Shown here: piece after piece, positions 26,045-33,888 of the stretch | How positions within the stretch are numbered: the stretch's first letter is position 1 | Layout of the letters: each line of letters opens with the position of its first letter | Assembly (NCBI GenBank): GCA_964515405.1 | Contig: CAZERD010000010.1 | Span: 1 to 42,432 of the forward strand | Origin: CAZERD01 sp964515405 | GTDB taxonomy: Bacteria; Campylobacterota_A; Desulfurellia; Desulfurellales; CAZERD01 | Length of the DNA: 42,432 bases | Direction of reading: 5' to 3' | The notes under the pieces: generated by a model | What the model was told of the DNA's origin: nothing | What the model saw: only the letters and a program-made list of their open reading frames with translations | Database searches by the model: none | Translations under genes and position numbers: made by a program

Positions 26045-26635
26045 ATGGGAAAGAGTTCCATAGAGAAAGCAGCACTGGGATTTTCAAAACTACCGAACAT
26101 AGGAATAAAAACAGGTATGAAATATGCTCTTTGGTGTATATCTCATAGAAATGAAGCAGCCGAACTCGCCAACAGTATAGAAGAACTCATAACAAACGTT
26201 AAAAGGTGCAAGCAGTGTAGGAACGTAACGGAGGAAGATCTCTGTAGCATATGCAAAGACAACTCCAGAAACAAAGGGCAGCTATGTGTCGTAGAAACTA
26301 TAGAATCCCTAAATGCGATAGAAAACAGCGGAGAATACAACGGGTTGTATTTTGTTTTATGGGATCTTCTATCCCCCATCCAGGGTATAACATCAGAACA
26401 CATAGGCATAGAACAGCTCGTAAAAATGATTGAAAATAATCCCGTAAAAGAAGTCATACTAGTAATAAGCCCCAACACAGATGGGGATCTAACCGCACAG
26501 TACATAAAGGAAACACTGAAAAACAAACCATTAAAAATAACAAGAATAGCATACGGCGTGCCAGTAGGAATGAACATAGGTTTCATAGACAGAGAAACTC
26601 TTATAAGAGCGTTCAACGGAAGGAGGGAGTTTTGA
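26045..26635 (+). CDS. recR: Recombination protein RecR
   Basis: A 196-residue partner of RecF and RecO that loads RecA. It has the helix-hairpin-helix start FSKLPNIGIKTGMKYA, a four-cysteine zinc finger (CKQC ... CSIC) and a Toprim domain (LCVVETIESLNAIE). The usual glycine-rich GG..SPL stretch is replaced by WDLLSPIQGI, a mild divergence. The C-terminal YGVPVGMNIGFIDRETLIRA is normal. It starts 1 bp after ybaB and its stop overlaps the next start (TTGA). Confidence 0.95.
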   Translation: MGKSSIEKAALGFSKLPNIGIKTGMKYALWCISHRNEAAELANSIEELITNVKRCKQCRNVTEEDLCSICKDNSRNKGQLCVVETIESLNAIENSGEYNGLYFVLWDLLSPIQGITSEHIGIEQLVKMIENNPVKEVILVISPNTDGDLTAQYIKETLKNKPLKITRIAYGVPVGMNIGFIDRETLIRAFNGRREF

Positions 26636-26961
26636 AGAAATATGTTCTGCTATCGGAAGTTGTAAAAATAGGAAAAGGGCAAACAAATTCAAACACAACC
26701 GGATCATGGAGGGTTGAAAGACCTGTATGGAATCCCCAAACATGCATAAACTGTATGCTATGTTGGGTAAGCTGCCCCGATGGTTGTATCATCCTGTCTA
26801 AGAAGGATAGGGTATCCGGAATAGATTACACATACTGCAAAGGGTGTGGAATATGTGCTGAGGTGTGCCCAACCAAACCAAAATCAATAGCAATGGTGCT
26901 TGAATCCATAGCTCAATCCACAAAAGAACCAGAATTGATAGACAATATATTCCCATCCTAA
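26632..26961 (+). CDS. PorD-like 2[4Fe-4S] ferredoxin, delta subunit of a 2-oxoacid:ferredoxin oxidoreductase
   Basis: A 109-residue ferredoxin with the delta-subunit signature TGSWRVERPVWNPQTCINC, two cluster motifs (CINCMLCWVSC and CKGCGICAEVC) and following prolines. In pyruvate and 2-oxoisovalerate ferredoxin oxidoreductases it passes electrons out of the complex. Normally alpha, beta and gamma genes are adjacent; here the gene stands alone at the end of the dnaX-recR run, facing folC. The start is TTG with AGGAGGGAG upstream, overlapping the recR stop. Confidence 0.88.
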   Translation: MKKYVLLSEVVKIGKGQTNSNTTGSWRVERPVWNPQTCINCMLCWVSCPDGCIILSKKDRVSGIDYTYCKGCGICAEVCPTKPKSIAMVLESIAQSTKEPELIDNIFPS

Positions 26962-28154
26962 GGGAGAAAATCTTCTCCAATAACACATGCTTTGGCCTCA
27001 CCAGCAAGATATAAAGAACCGGCAACAATGCACGTGTTGCCTGAGTCAAAACAGGAGAACAAAGCATCATTCACCGAGTCAAACAGGGCTATACTTCCTC
27101 CATAACCATCACCAACGAGATAAGATCTGATCCTTTCAGGCTCAACACTCAACCTATGCTTTAGTCTGGGCAACTTCACAGAGACAAAATCATTCTTCAC
27201 CATATGCAGTATACCCTTCCAGTTTTTTGTTCTCAGAGAAGAAAAAACAAGCGTTTTATCCCCCAAGACCCCAGAGTAAAATCTTTTCAAATTGGCAAAT
27301 GCCGAAATATTATGGGCTCCATCTATAATAAACACGGGCTTTGAGTCTATAATTTCAACGCGGGCAGGCCAGTAGGTGTTATACATAACATCAGAATTTA
27401 AACCAAAACTATACTCACTATTAAGAACATCAACAGCAAGCAAAGCCACAGCAAGATTGTCCCTGAAAGCATCACCCACCATCAGCGTCTTTTTGCTATA
27501 CGCCCTCTCAACGTATCTATCATCAACAAAGAACAATCTGGCATCAGGAACACTCTTTCCTATTTCATTCTTCACCTCATCACAGTTTTTACCTACCACC
27601 CCAAGCCTTCTTATGATCTTGCTCTTTGTTCTTGCTATCTCCCTCAGTGTCCTTCCAAGATGTTCTGTATGGTCAAAAGAAACGCTGGTAATTACACTCA
27701 GCAAAGGCTTGGTTGTATTCGTTGCATCAAATTCCCCACCCATGCCAACCTCTAACACAGCCACATCCACACCAAGTTCCTTGAAAGCCACAAATGACAA
27801 AACAGTCAAAAACTCAAAATACGTAAGAAAAGAACATCCATCTAAAATCTGAGATAAAGAGAAGAGTAACTCATAACTCAATGGCCTGTTATCAACCCTT
27901 ACCCTCTCATTGAGATGAACAAGGTGAGGGGAAATATACGTACCCACCTTAAAACCGGCCGAAACAAAAGCATCAGTGAGCATTTGAACAACCGTACCCT
28001 TTCCATTGGTACCACCAACCACTACCGTGGAAAACGCCGTCTCTGGATTACCCAGCTTTTTCAAACACTCTCTAACCCTGTCAAGAGTGAGATCCATGGA
28101 ATACGGCTTAAGGGAAAGAAGTATTTCAGATAATCCTCTATAGGCCTCCCTCAT
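26958..28154 (-). CDS. folC: Folylpolyglutamate synthase/dihydrofolate synthase (Mur ligase family)
   Basis: A 398-residue Mur-ligase-fold enzyme that adds glutamate to (dihydro)folate or pteroate. It has the ATP site VVGGTNGKGTVVQML, the YISPHLVHLNERVRVD folate loop, EVGMGGEFDATNT and IDGAHN before the C-terminal domain. Length is slightly short of the usual 420-430. It ends tail-to-tail with the PorD-like gene with a 4-bp overlap and starts in an ATGA overlap with acpS. Confidence 0.93.
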   Translation of the reverse strand: MREAYRGLSEILLSLKPYSMDLTLDRVRECLKKLGNPETAFSTVVVGGTNGKGTVVQMLTDAFVSAGFKVGTYISPHLVHLNERVRVDNRPLSYELLFSLSQILDGCSFLTYFEFLTVLSFVAFKELGVDVAVLEVGMGGEFDATNTTKPLLSVITSVSFDHTEHLGRTLREIARTKSKIIRRLGVVGKNCDEVKNEIGKSVPDARLFFVDDRYVERAYSKKTLMVGDAFRDNLAVALLAVDVLNSEYSFGLNSDVMYNTYWPARVEIIDSKPVFIIDGAHNISAFANLKRFYSGVLGDKTLVFSSLRTKNWKGILHMVKNDFVSVKLPRLKHRLSVEPERIRSYLVGDGYGGSIALFDSVNDALFSCFDSGNTCIVAGSLYLAGEAKACVIGEDFLP

Positions 28155-28480
28155 TCCACCATCACCACAACAACAACATACGCTCTTGTATGACTTATTG
28201 ATATTTTTATATCGTCCCTCGGTAGTCCACTTATGAAAACCTTTGGTTTACCATCAGAGTCTCTCAGGACCTCAATATCCCCAAATGAGTAAAACACACC
28301 CGTGGCTTTCCTAACGGCCTCCTTAGCAGAAAACCTGGCTGCATAACAGGGATATGGATCGGATAGAGACTCACAGTACCCTCTTTCTCTATCAGAAAAA
28401 ATCCTCTCTCTGAAGGAACAGTGCCTCTTTATAGCCCTTTCTATACGGGATATTTCCTCTATGTCTACTCCAATGTCCAC
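28151..28480 (-). CDS. acpS: Holo-[acyl-carrier-protein] synthase
   Basis: A 109-residue phosphopantetheinyl transferase that activates acyl carrier protein. The metal and substrate motifs are IGVDIEEISRIE near the N-terminus, ARFSAKEAVRKATG in the middle and ISISHTRAYVVVVV near the end. The start is a GTG 15 bases inside the 3' end of pdxJ, with only a weak GGCAAG before it, so it probably relies on coupling to pdxJ. The GTG gives the standard N-terminus. Confidence 0.93.
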   Translation of the reverse strand: MDIGVDIEEISRIERAIKRHCSFRERIFSDRERGYCESLSDPYPCYAARFSAKEAVRKATGVFYSFGDIEVLRDSDGKPKVFISGLPRDDIKISISHTRAYVVVVVMVE

Positions 28481-29187
28481 CTTGCCATCTCTATGAGCCT
28501 TTTCATATCAACAACAGCCTGCTTCATCCCAACAAACACACTCCTGGCAACTATGCTATGACCTATGTTCAACTCTTCTATATTCTTTATTCTCGCAACA
28601 GGAAGTACATTCTGATACGTAAGACCATGACCCGCGTGAACCCTGAGCCCCAAAGACTTAGCAAACCAACTGGCTCTTACCAGTGCCTCAAGGGGTTCTT
28701 CTTTGCGTTTGGCATTAGCGTATTCACCTGTGTGGAGTTCAATAGCATAAGCACCGCAATCCCTGGATGCCCTTATCTGTTCATCATCTGGATCAACAAA
28801 CAGACTAACAAACACCCCTTTGCCGGAAAGCCTCTTGACAACCTCAACCACCCTATCGAAGTGTTTTACAACGTCAAGACCACCTTCTGTGGTTACCTCC
28901 TGTCTCCTTTCTGGAACCAGTGTAGCCTGAGCAGGGCAGACATCCATTGCCACATCAACTATCCCATCGTCGAGACTCATCTCAAGGTTAAGCTTCACTT
29001 TTATCACCTTTTTGATCAGAAAAACATCCTCCTCCTTTATATGCCTTCTGTCTTCCCTTAGATGTACGGTTATACCATCAGCTCCGCCTTCTTGAGCCAG
29101 CAGCGCTGCATAAATAGGCTCCGGTTCCACAGTCTTCCTCGCTTCCCTCAAAGTGGCAACATGGTCTATGTTGACTCCGAGCTCCAC
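28465..29187 (-). CDS. pdxJ: Pyridoxine 5'-phosphate synthase
   Basis: A TIM-barrel enzyme of ~240 residues that condenses 1-deoxyxylulose 5-phosphate with 3-amino-2-oxopropyl phosphate. The signature LGVNIDHVATLREAR is N-terminal, with GADGITVHLREDRRHI, VTTEGGLDV and RVHAGHGLTY further on. An ATG 18 bp upstream (29205) is possible, but the GTG at 29187 is preferred. It has GGGGGG 8 nt upstream, avoids overlapping the previous stop and gives the canonical family start. Confidence 0.95.
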   Translation of the reverse strand: MELGVNIDHVATLREARKTVEPEPIYAALLAQEGGADGITVHLREDRRHIKEEDVFLIKKVIKVKLNLEMSLDDGIVDVAMDVCPAQATLVPERRQEVTTEGGLDVVKHFDRVVEVVKRLSGKGVFVSLFVDPDDEQIRASRDCGAYAIELHTGEYANAKRKEEPLEALVRASWFAKSLGLRVHAGHGLTYQNVLPVARIKNIEELNIGHSIVARSVFVGMKQAVVDMKRLIEMARWTLE

Positions 29188-29191
29188 TGTA

Positions 29192-30676
29192 TCACCCCCC
29201 AGCATAAGAGCATATCTTTTTCAGATTTTCATCAACCCTACCGGTAGCATCCACCCTCAATGCCTCACGGGGCACCTCAAAAATCCTTTTTTGCTCCACG
29301 TATATTTCATATCTCCCATCGGAAATGCCACCGCTTTTCCCCCTCATCCCTAACCTTTCAATAATCACACGTTCATCCGCATCAATCCATACAAATTTAA
29401 CCTCCACAAGCTTCTTGAGCCTCTCTGAAACAAGCCTTCTTAACTCACCAGTTAAAAACGTGGCATCAAGGATAACACTTTTTCCTCTCCTCAGTATATC
29501 ATAGGCCCTCTGTGCCATAGTCTCATAAACCTTTAGTGTCATATCGTATGAATATATACCCTCGCCAAAACCAACCTTAACATTATTATCAAGAGAAACA
29601 CCAGCCATTTTCTTCCTGATAACATCTGAACTCACAATCTCAGCCTCAAGTTCTCCAGAAAGTGCCTCTGCAAGAAAACTCTTACCCACCCCAGTAAACC
29701 CAACAAAAGCAATCGCTACAGGTTTATACCTTTCTGGTAGGTAACCGAAGGCAAGATCAAAGTATCCACGGGCCTCTTCGACTCTCTCCTGGAAATATGC
29801 TATTTTTCCCCTAACATAGGCCCTGTAAATTTTATAGAAATCCAAAACTTCAAGCAGGGATTTGTCACCTGAAAACTCCAGATAATACTTAAGGAAAACT
29901 TCAGATAAATCATACCTCCCCATGTTCTCAAGATCCATCAACAAGAAAGCCACATCGTTCGCCACGTCTGAATATCTAAACCTTTCGTTAAACTCTATAC
30001 AATCGTATATGAATATTTTGTCTCTCTCTATGCATATATTTCTTGAATACATATCACCATGACAATCCCTTATCTTATTCTCCCTGATCCTTCTCTCAAA
30101 CAGAGAAGCACTGCAGGAATAAAAATCGTTCGTATAACTTTTTATCGCCGAATACTGATAGTCCGTAATATACTCCCCTGCAGCTCTTTTCGTCTGTTCG
30201 AAGTTCTCATCCGTGTTCACCTTATTTGCCTCTACGGTACTGAAGCTTTTTATATAGTCATTCGTTTGAGCTTTTACATGAAACTCTGCCACTGTTCGGG
30301 CAAGTCTCCTCATATCATCCTCACTTACAAGGTTTTTCGCTATCAGCACATCCATCATGTGGTCTCTGTTAAGCCTTCTCATCTTCACGGCAAAATCAAC
30401 CACTTTTCCCTCACCATCTATGTTAAAAGTCCCATTCTTTTCACATACTTTTGATACGCCAAGGTATATTTCCCTTGCTAATCTGGAGTTCAACTCAACC
30501 TCCTTCTTGCAGAAATACTCCCTTCTGCCAAGGCTCGTATAGTCAAGGAAACCAAAATCTACAGGCTTCTTTATTTTGTACACAATTTTATCACCTATAA
30601 GAACCCAAGATATATGGGTCTCCACAAGTTCAAAATTATACCTCTCAACAAGCTCTCTTATCTGGGAATCGTTCAT
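29192..30676 (-). CDS. Aminoglycoside phosphotransferase-like domain fused to P-loop kinase
   Basis: A 494-residue two-domain protein (COG2187 plus COG0645 type). The N-terminal ~300 residues form a kinase-like phosphotransferase with the catalytic loop RDCHGDMYSRNI (HGD at ~207-209) and the metal site YDCIEFN. The C-terminal ~170 residues are a P-loop kinase with GFTGVGKS (326-333) and SSDVIRKKMAG. The natural substrate is unknown; sugar or small-molecule phosphorylation is likely, and antibiotic resistance is not implied. The ATG at 30676 follows GAGGAGGG; a longer frame from 30709 is less likely. It lies 2 bp after the rnhB-queH gene. Confidence 0.87.
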   Translation of the reverse strand: MNDSQIRELVERYNFELVETHISWVLIGDKIVYKIKKPVDFGFLDYTSLGRREYFCKKEVELNSRLAREIYLGVSKVCEKNGTFNIDGEGKVVDFAVKMRRLNRDHMMDVLIAKNLVSEDDMRRLARTVAEFHVKAQTNDYIKSFSTVEANKVNTDENFEQTKRAAGEYITDYQYSAIKSYTNDFYSCSASLFERRIRENKIRDCHGDMYSRNICIERDKIFIYDCIEFNERFRYSDVANDVAFLLMDLENMGRYDLSEVFLKYYLEFSGDKSLLEVLDFYKIYRAYVRGKIAYFQERVEEARGYFDLAFGYLPERYKPVAIAFVGFTGVGKSFLAEALSGELEAEIVSSDVIRKKMAGVSLDNNVKVGFGEGIYSYDMTLKVYETMAQRAYDILRRGKSVILDATFLTGELRRLVSERLKKLVEVKFVWIDADERVIIERLGMRGKSGGISDGRYEIYVEQKRIFEVPREALRVDATGRVDENLKKICSYAGG

Positions 30677-30678
30677 GC

Positions 30679-31776
30679 TCAAACCCTCCTCGAGTAAATA
30701 CAACCGCAATAATTTTGTCTGTACAGATCAAAAGATTTTGAAAGTTCACAGGATCTCTTAAATCCATCTTTTTTTTTGAAGTCTTCATCAACGAATTCCA
30801 GCCCATACATACCAGCTATCCTTAGACCAGAATGCTTTATTCTCTCAAACCTCTTAAGAGGACTAACAGAGAGAGTGGTGGAAAAATACTTTATACCCAT
30901 TTTCTTTGCCATCTGGGCCGTCCTCAACAAACGCAAGGCATAACACATCCAACACCTGACACTTCCTTCCCTTGCTCCCCTCAACACTTTGGCATGCTTA
31001 AACCATAAACCCACCTCATATGTGCCGTATAAAAGCCCTATCTCATGGAGTCTAGCAAGCTTTTCAACCTCACCCAGCCTGCGCAGAAACTCGGACTTTG
31101 GATGAATATTCGGATTATAAAAGTACATGGTCACATCAAATCTATTCTTTAGCCTCTCCAAAACACTGGTAGCACATGGAGCACAGCACACATGCAACAG
31201 GAGTTTCTCCTTGCGGGTCCCAATTTCTCTCACAGGCTTAAATGACCTTCTATGTATAGAACTTACCCCTAATTTACGAAGAGCATCGGCATGATGCCTA
31301 GTCCCATAACCCTTATGACGGGCAAATCCATATCCAGGATACATATCATCCATGAGCTTCATATATTTGTCTCTCCACACCTTTGCCACTATGGAGGCAG
31401 CAGAAATACTCCGAACCTTCTTATCTCCAGACTTTATGGATTTATACCTTATAGGCAAATCAAATCTATCGGACCCATCCACGAGGAGAAACGATGGTTT
31501 ATGCCTCATGGACTCAATTGCCCTCTTGATCGCAATTTCTGTAGCTTTAATTATACCATTCTCATCTATTTCCTCAGGCGATGCCATACCAATCCCATAT
31601 TCACAGGTTGACAGTATTATTTTGTAAAGCTCCTCTCTCTTTTTCGGTGAAAGACTTTTTGAATCCCTTATATGGGTGCTATCCTTCAATGAACCGTCCA
31701 GCACAACACAGGCAGCCACTACAGGACCAGCCCAAGGACCTCTACCCGCCTCATCTACACCTGCAATCTTTCCCAT
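30679..31776 (-). CDS. Ribonuclease HII fused to epoxyqueuosine reductase QueH
   Basis: A 365-residue fusion. Residues 1-185 are RNase HII, which cuts RNA in RNA-DNA hybrids, with active-site D8, E9 (GVDEAGRGPWAGP), D100 (LLVDGSD) and D136 (WRDKYM). Residues ~190-365 are QueH (DUF208), the cluster enzyme that reduces epoxyqueuosine in tRNA. It has HVCCAPC (195-201), YNPNIHP, RCWMCYALR (274-282) and YCGC (356-359). Both halves look intact and are joined without a stop. The start at 31776 follows GGGGGG; a longer frame to 31848 would reach further into the DUF89 gene. Confidence 0.93.
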   Translation of the reverse strand: MGKIAGVDEAGRGPWAGPVVAACVVLDGSLKDSTHIRDSKSLSPKKREELYKIILSTCEYGIGMASPEEIDENGIIKATEIAIKRAIESMRHKPSFLLVDGSDRFDLPIRYKSIKSGDKKVRSISAASIVAKVWRDKYMKLMDDMYPGYGFARHKGYGTRHHADALRKLGVSSIHRRSFKPVREIGTRKEKLLLHVCCAPCATSVLERLKNRFDVTMYFYNPNIHPKSEFLRRLGEVEKLARLHEIGLLYGTYEVGLWFKHAKVLRGAREGSVRCWMCYALRLLRTAQMAKKMGIKYFSTTLSVSPLKRFERIKHSGLRIAGMYGLEFVDEDFKKKDGFKRSCELSKSFDLYRQNYCGCIYSRRV

Positions 31777-32645
31777 ACCCCCCTTCCATTCCTGAGAAAC
31801 ACACGCGCCAGCTTCCCAACGGAAAGCATCTCCGAGACTACAGAGCATTTCACCATGAACAAGAAATACACCCTATCATCCGGCAATTCACTTAGCGTCT
31901 CAAAATTCCCCTGTCCTTTGGCAAGCACTAAATCAGCCTCTTCAAATATTCTCCTACACCTGTTTCCGCATCTATCCACCCACAAAGCAGGAATCATCTG
32001 CTCTGAGGATACAACCTCTCCATACCTACCAAAGCCGAGTTCAACAAGCTCTTGGGCTGTAGCATCGTTTATTATGGGCGAACCTCTACCTATTATGAAC
32101 AGTCTGAGTGTGGGAAACATACCCCTCACAGTTTCAAGAAGCAGGCTATCGAACACAATTTCTCCTGCATTATCGCTGATGAACACCATTGTTTTCGCCG
32201 ATTCAACGGCACCTCTAAATGCCTCATAGTCATCTATATCCAGCGGAGACGCTACGCTCTCCCTCAATGTTTTCCCCACGTTGAATGATGTAACCTGGCT
32301 CCCGAAATCTATTATGTTACCGGCAAGAGCAACCATAAGCGCCGCCCTCAAAGGATCTGACGAAGAACAAACTATTCCCTTAGCCTCCGTTAAATATCCA
32401 AAAGCCTCCTTGTTATACCTGTTCTTAAGATCCCTGTATGGATCATCTATGTTAAGGATGGTATGAATACACTTATAAATCTCCGTACTAACCACAGGCG
32501 GGGGTAATTCAGCATCAGCTACGGTCAATATACGTGAAACCTCTCTCAACACTTCAAACAGCGCTACCCTATCTTGAGTCATCACTCTTACTGTTCTCAC
32601 AGCCTGATTGAGAAAACAGGCATAACACTCTGGGGCAAGCTTCAT
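31755..32645 (-). CDS. DUF89/ARMT1-like damage-control phosphatase
   Basis: A 296-residue protein of the DUF89 family, metal-dependent phosphatases thought to remove damaged sugar-phosphate or cofactor metabolites. Family marks are LAPECYACFLNQA at the N-terminus, the metal-site motif ISDNAGEIVFD, GRGSPIINDAT, KGQGNFETLSE and YFLFMVKC. The exact substrate is unknown. The 3' end overlaps the rnhB-queH start by 22 bp. A -10 box lies about 10 bp before the ATG with no ribosome site, so the transcript would be almost leaderless. Confidence 0.9.
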   Translation of the reverse strand: MKLAPECYACFLNQAVRTVRVMTQDRVALFEVLREVSRILTVADAELPPPVVSTEIYKCIHTILNIDDPYRDLKNRYNKEAFGYLTEAKGIVCSSSDPLRAALMVALAGNIIDFGSQVTSFNVGKTLRESVASPLDIDDYEAFRGAVESAKTMVFISDNAGEIVFDSLLLETVRGMFPTLRLFIIGRGSPIINDATAQELVELGFGRYGEVVSSEQMIPALWVDRCGNRCRRIFEEADLVLAKGQGNFETLSELPDDRVYFLFMVKCSVVSEMLSVGKLARVFLRNGRGVWERLQV

Positions 32646-32654
32646 GGTGTTTAA

Positions 32655-32682
32655 ATTATAAGCAGATGCACAAAATAGTAAA
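32655..32682 (-). promoter_or_regulatory. Candidate promoter for the DUF89-rnhB-folC run
   Basis: On the minus strand TTTACT (32682-32677) and TATAAT (32660-32655) are 16 bp apart. The expected start point is about 2-5 nt before the DUF89 ATG at 32645, and no Shine-Dalgarno sequence lies between. It is divergent from the calp operon promoter in a 111-bp gap. Confidence 0.6.
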
Positions 32683-32721
32683 GTAAAATGGACTGCTAGT
32701 TCAGTTCAATACAGGTTTTCC

Positions 32722-32750
32722 TTGAATAAAAAGGCATTGATAAATATAAT
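32722..32750 (+). promoter_or_regulatory. Promoter of the calp operon (likely leaderless)
   Basis: TTGAAT (32722-32727) and a perfect TATAAT (32745-32750) are 17 bp apart. The -10 box ends 6 bp before the ATG at 32757, so transcription should begin at or next to the start codon. This predicts a leaderless mRNA for the first gene. It looks like a housekeeping promoter rather than an ECF-type one, so basal expression of the module is expected. Confidence 0.72.
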
Positions 32751-32756
32751 AAGCAC

Positions 32757-33215
32757 ATGAGCAACGAAAGAATAAAACACCTCTTAGAAGATATCTATCA
32801 TGCCGAAGGTGATAGAGAGAAAAAAAACAAACTTAAGGTGGGCTCATTATGGAAACTGAAACCAGAGGGCGTCTCCAGGCTTCTCGGCGTCAAAATTAAA
32901 AAACCAGTATTTGCAGTTCTTATCGGTAAAAATCACCTAGAAGATTCCTGCAATTTTATTTTTCTCGGCACAGACATAGGGTATTTTCCCTACATTAACT
33001 TGAACAAATGCAACTTATCCAAAAAACCTCCACACTTAGAGACACGTAAGTTCAAAATAATAAGTGCCTTGGATACAAATCTTACACCTCGCAAGCATTT
33101 TTCACTCAACAAAAACGACATAGAAAAACTGATGGAACCACATGGACTATGCGACACTCCTACCTTAGCAGAAGAGAAAAAGATATGGCAGAAAAAAGCT
33201 TTCATGAAGTTTTGA
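32757..33215 (+). CDS. Small MazF-like protein, first gene of the calp operon
   Basis: A 152-residue protein not recognised as a named family. Residues ~27-85 read like a MazF/PemK-type SH3 barrel: GSLWKLKPEG, FAVLIG, then FIFLGTD. Residues ~95-132 end in FSLNKNDIEKLMEPHG, which resembles FSKQDIEIMKNFLTHG at the end of the MazF-like part of CalpT two genes downstream (135-149). It may be a diverged standalone copy of the CalpT N-terminal half, able to bind the sigma-like protein or act as a toxin or decoy (inference). Its 3' end overlaps calpS by 31 bp. The ATG coincides with the predicted transcription start. Confidence 0.7.
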   Translation: MSNERIKHLLEDIYHAEGDREKKNKLKVGSLWKLKPEGVSRLLGVKIKKPVFAVLIGKNHLEDSCNFIFLGTDIGYFPYINLNKCNLSKKPPHLETRKFKIISALDTNLTPRKHFSLNKNDIEKLMEPHGLCDTPTLAEEKKIWQKKAFMKF

Positions 33216-33886
33216 AAAAGCTTCTTTTAGGTGAACCTATTTCAGAGGAAAACAAAAGATACATAATGACAGAACTCAGAAACATACTCAATAGAGTGAT
33301 AACGACAATCGGGATAGAAAAAATAAGGTGGCTTTACGGGTTCGAAGAAAACGAAGAAGCTTTTGGGGATGCGATGATCCACATAACATCTAAATCGGAT
33401 CTAATACTGGAAAAACTAAACCACAATCCCACGGGCATTAAAGCTTATATAAGAACTACCATCCATAACCTTTTAAAAGACAACATCAAGAAAAAAATCA
33501 GAGCAACCCAGGGAATACATATTGACAACAACTCAAGCGATATAGAAAACAAAGCACACAATATATTCCACAATCCAGGCTCACAGACAGTGAAAAACCA
33601 GTATACACAGCTTGAGGTTAAAGAAACCCTTAAATCCATATTCAACGAGCTCACAGACGCCGAAAAAGAAGCATTGTGCTACACCATACACGGCGTAACA
33701 CCATCCAACAGAACAAAAGCGGCTTTTGAAAAGGCAAGAAGTAGGGCAAAAAGCAAAATCGCATCCTTAGCCAGAAAGAAACACATATCTCAAGAAGCAA
33801 TGGAGCTTGTCCTGAAAGCACTAGACCTGTCAAAAATCTGCGAAAAAATCGTTTACCTCAATAGGAAAACAAAAAACAGGAGATAA
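33185..33886 (+). CDS. calpS: CalpS-like ECF-type sigma factor of the CRISPR-Lon module
   Basis: About 233 residues from the ATG at 33185; an upstream ATG at 33149 would add 12 residues but has a poor ribosome site. The region around FGDAMIHITSKSD to GIKAYIRTTIHNLLKDNIKK resembles sigma region 2. The later LKSIFNELTDAEKEALCYTIHG to KARSRAKSKIASL resembles sigma region 4. In the characterised system CalpS is held by CalpT and released when CalpL cuts CalpT, thereby altering transcription. Operon position between the MazF-like genes and just before CalpT and CalpL supports this. Sequence similarity is judged by eye. Confidence 0.8.
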   Translation: MAEKSFHEVLKKLLLGEPISEENKRYIMTELRNILNRVITTIGIEKIRWLYGFEENEEAFGDAMIHITSKSDLILEKLNHNPTGIKAYIRTTIHNLLKDNIKKKIRATQGIHIDNNSSDIENKAHNIFHNPGSQTVKNQYTQLEVKETLKSIFNELTDAEKEALCYTIHGVTPSNRTKAAFEKARSRAKSKIASLARKKHISQEAMELVLKALDLSKICEKIVYLNRKTKNRR

Positions 33887-33888
33887 AA

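Noticed and set aside
26045..26635. RecR as a degraded gene because of its altered Toprim loop
   Set aside because: Length, zinc finger and C-terminal motifs are normal and the frame is intact; the change is best read as divergence.
29192..30676. Antibiotic (aminoglycoside) resistance gene
   Set aside because: The kinase-like domain belongs to the broad COG2187 phosphotransferase type fused to a P-loop kinase, sits among cofactor and housekeeping genes, and nothing points to an aminoglycoside substrate.
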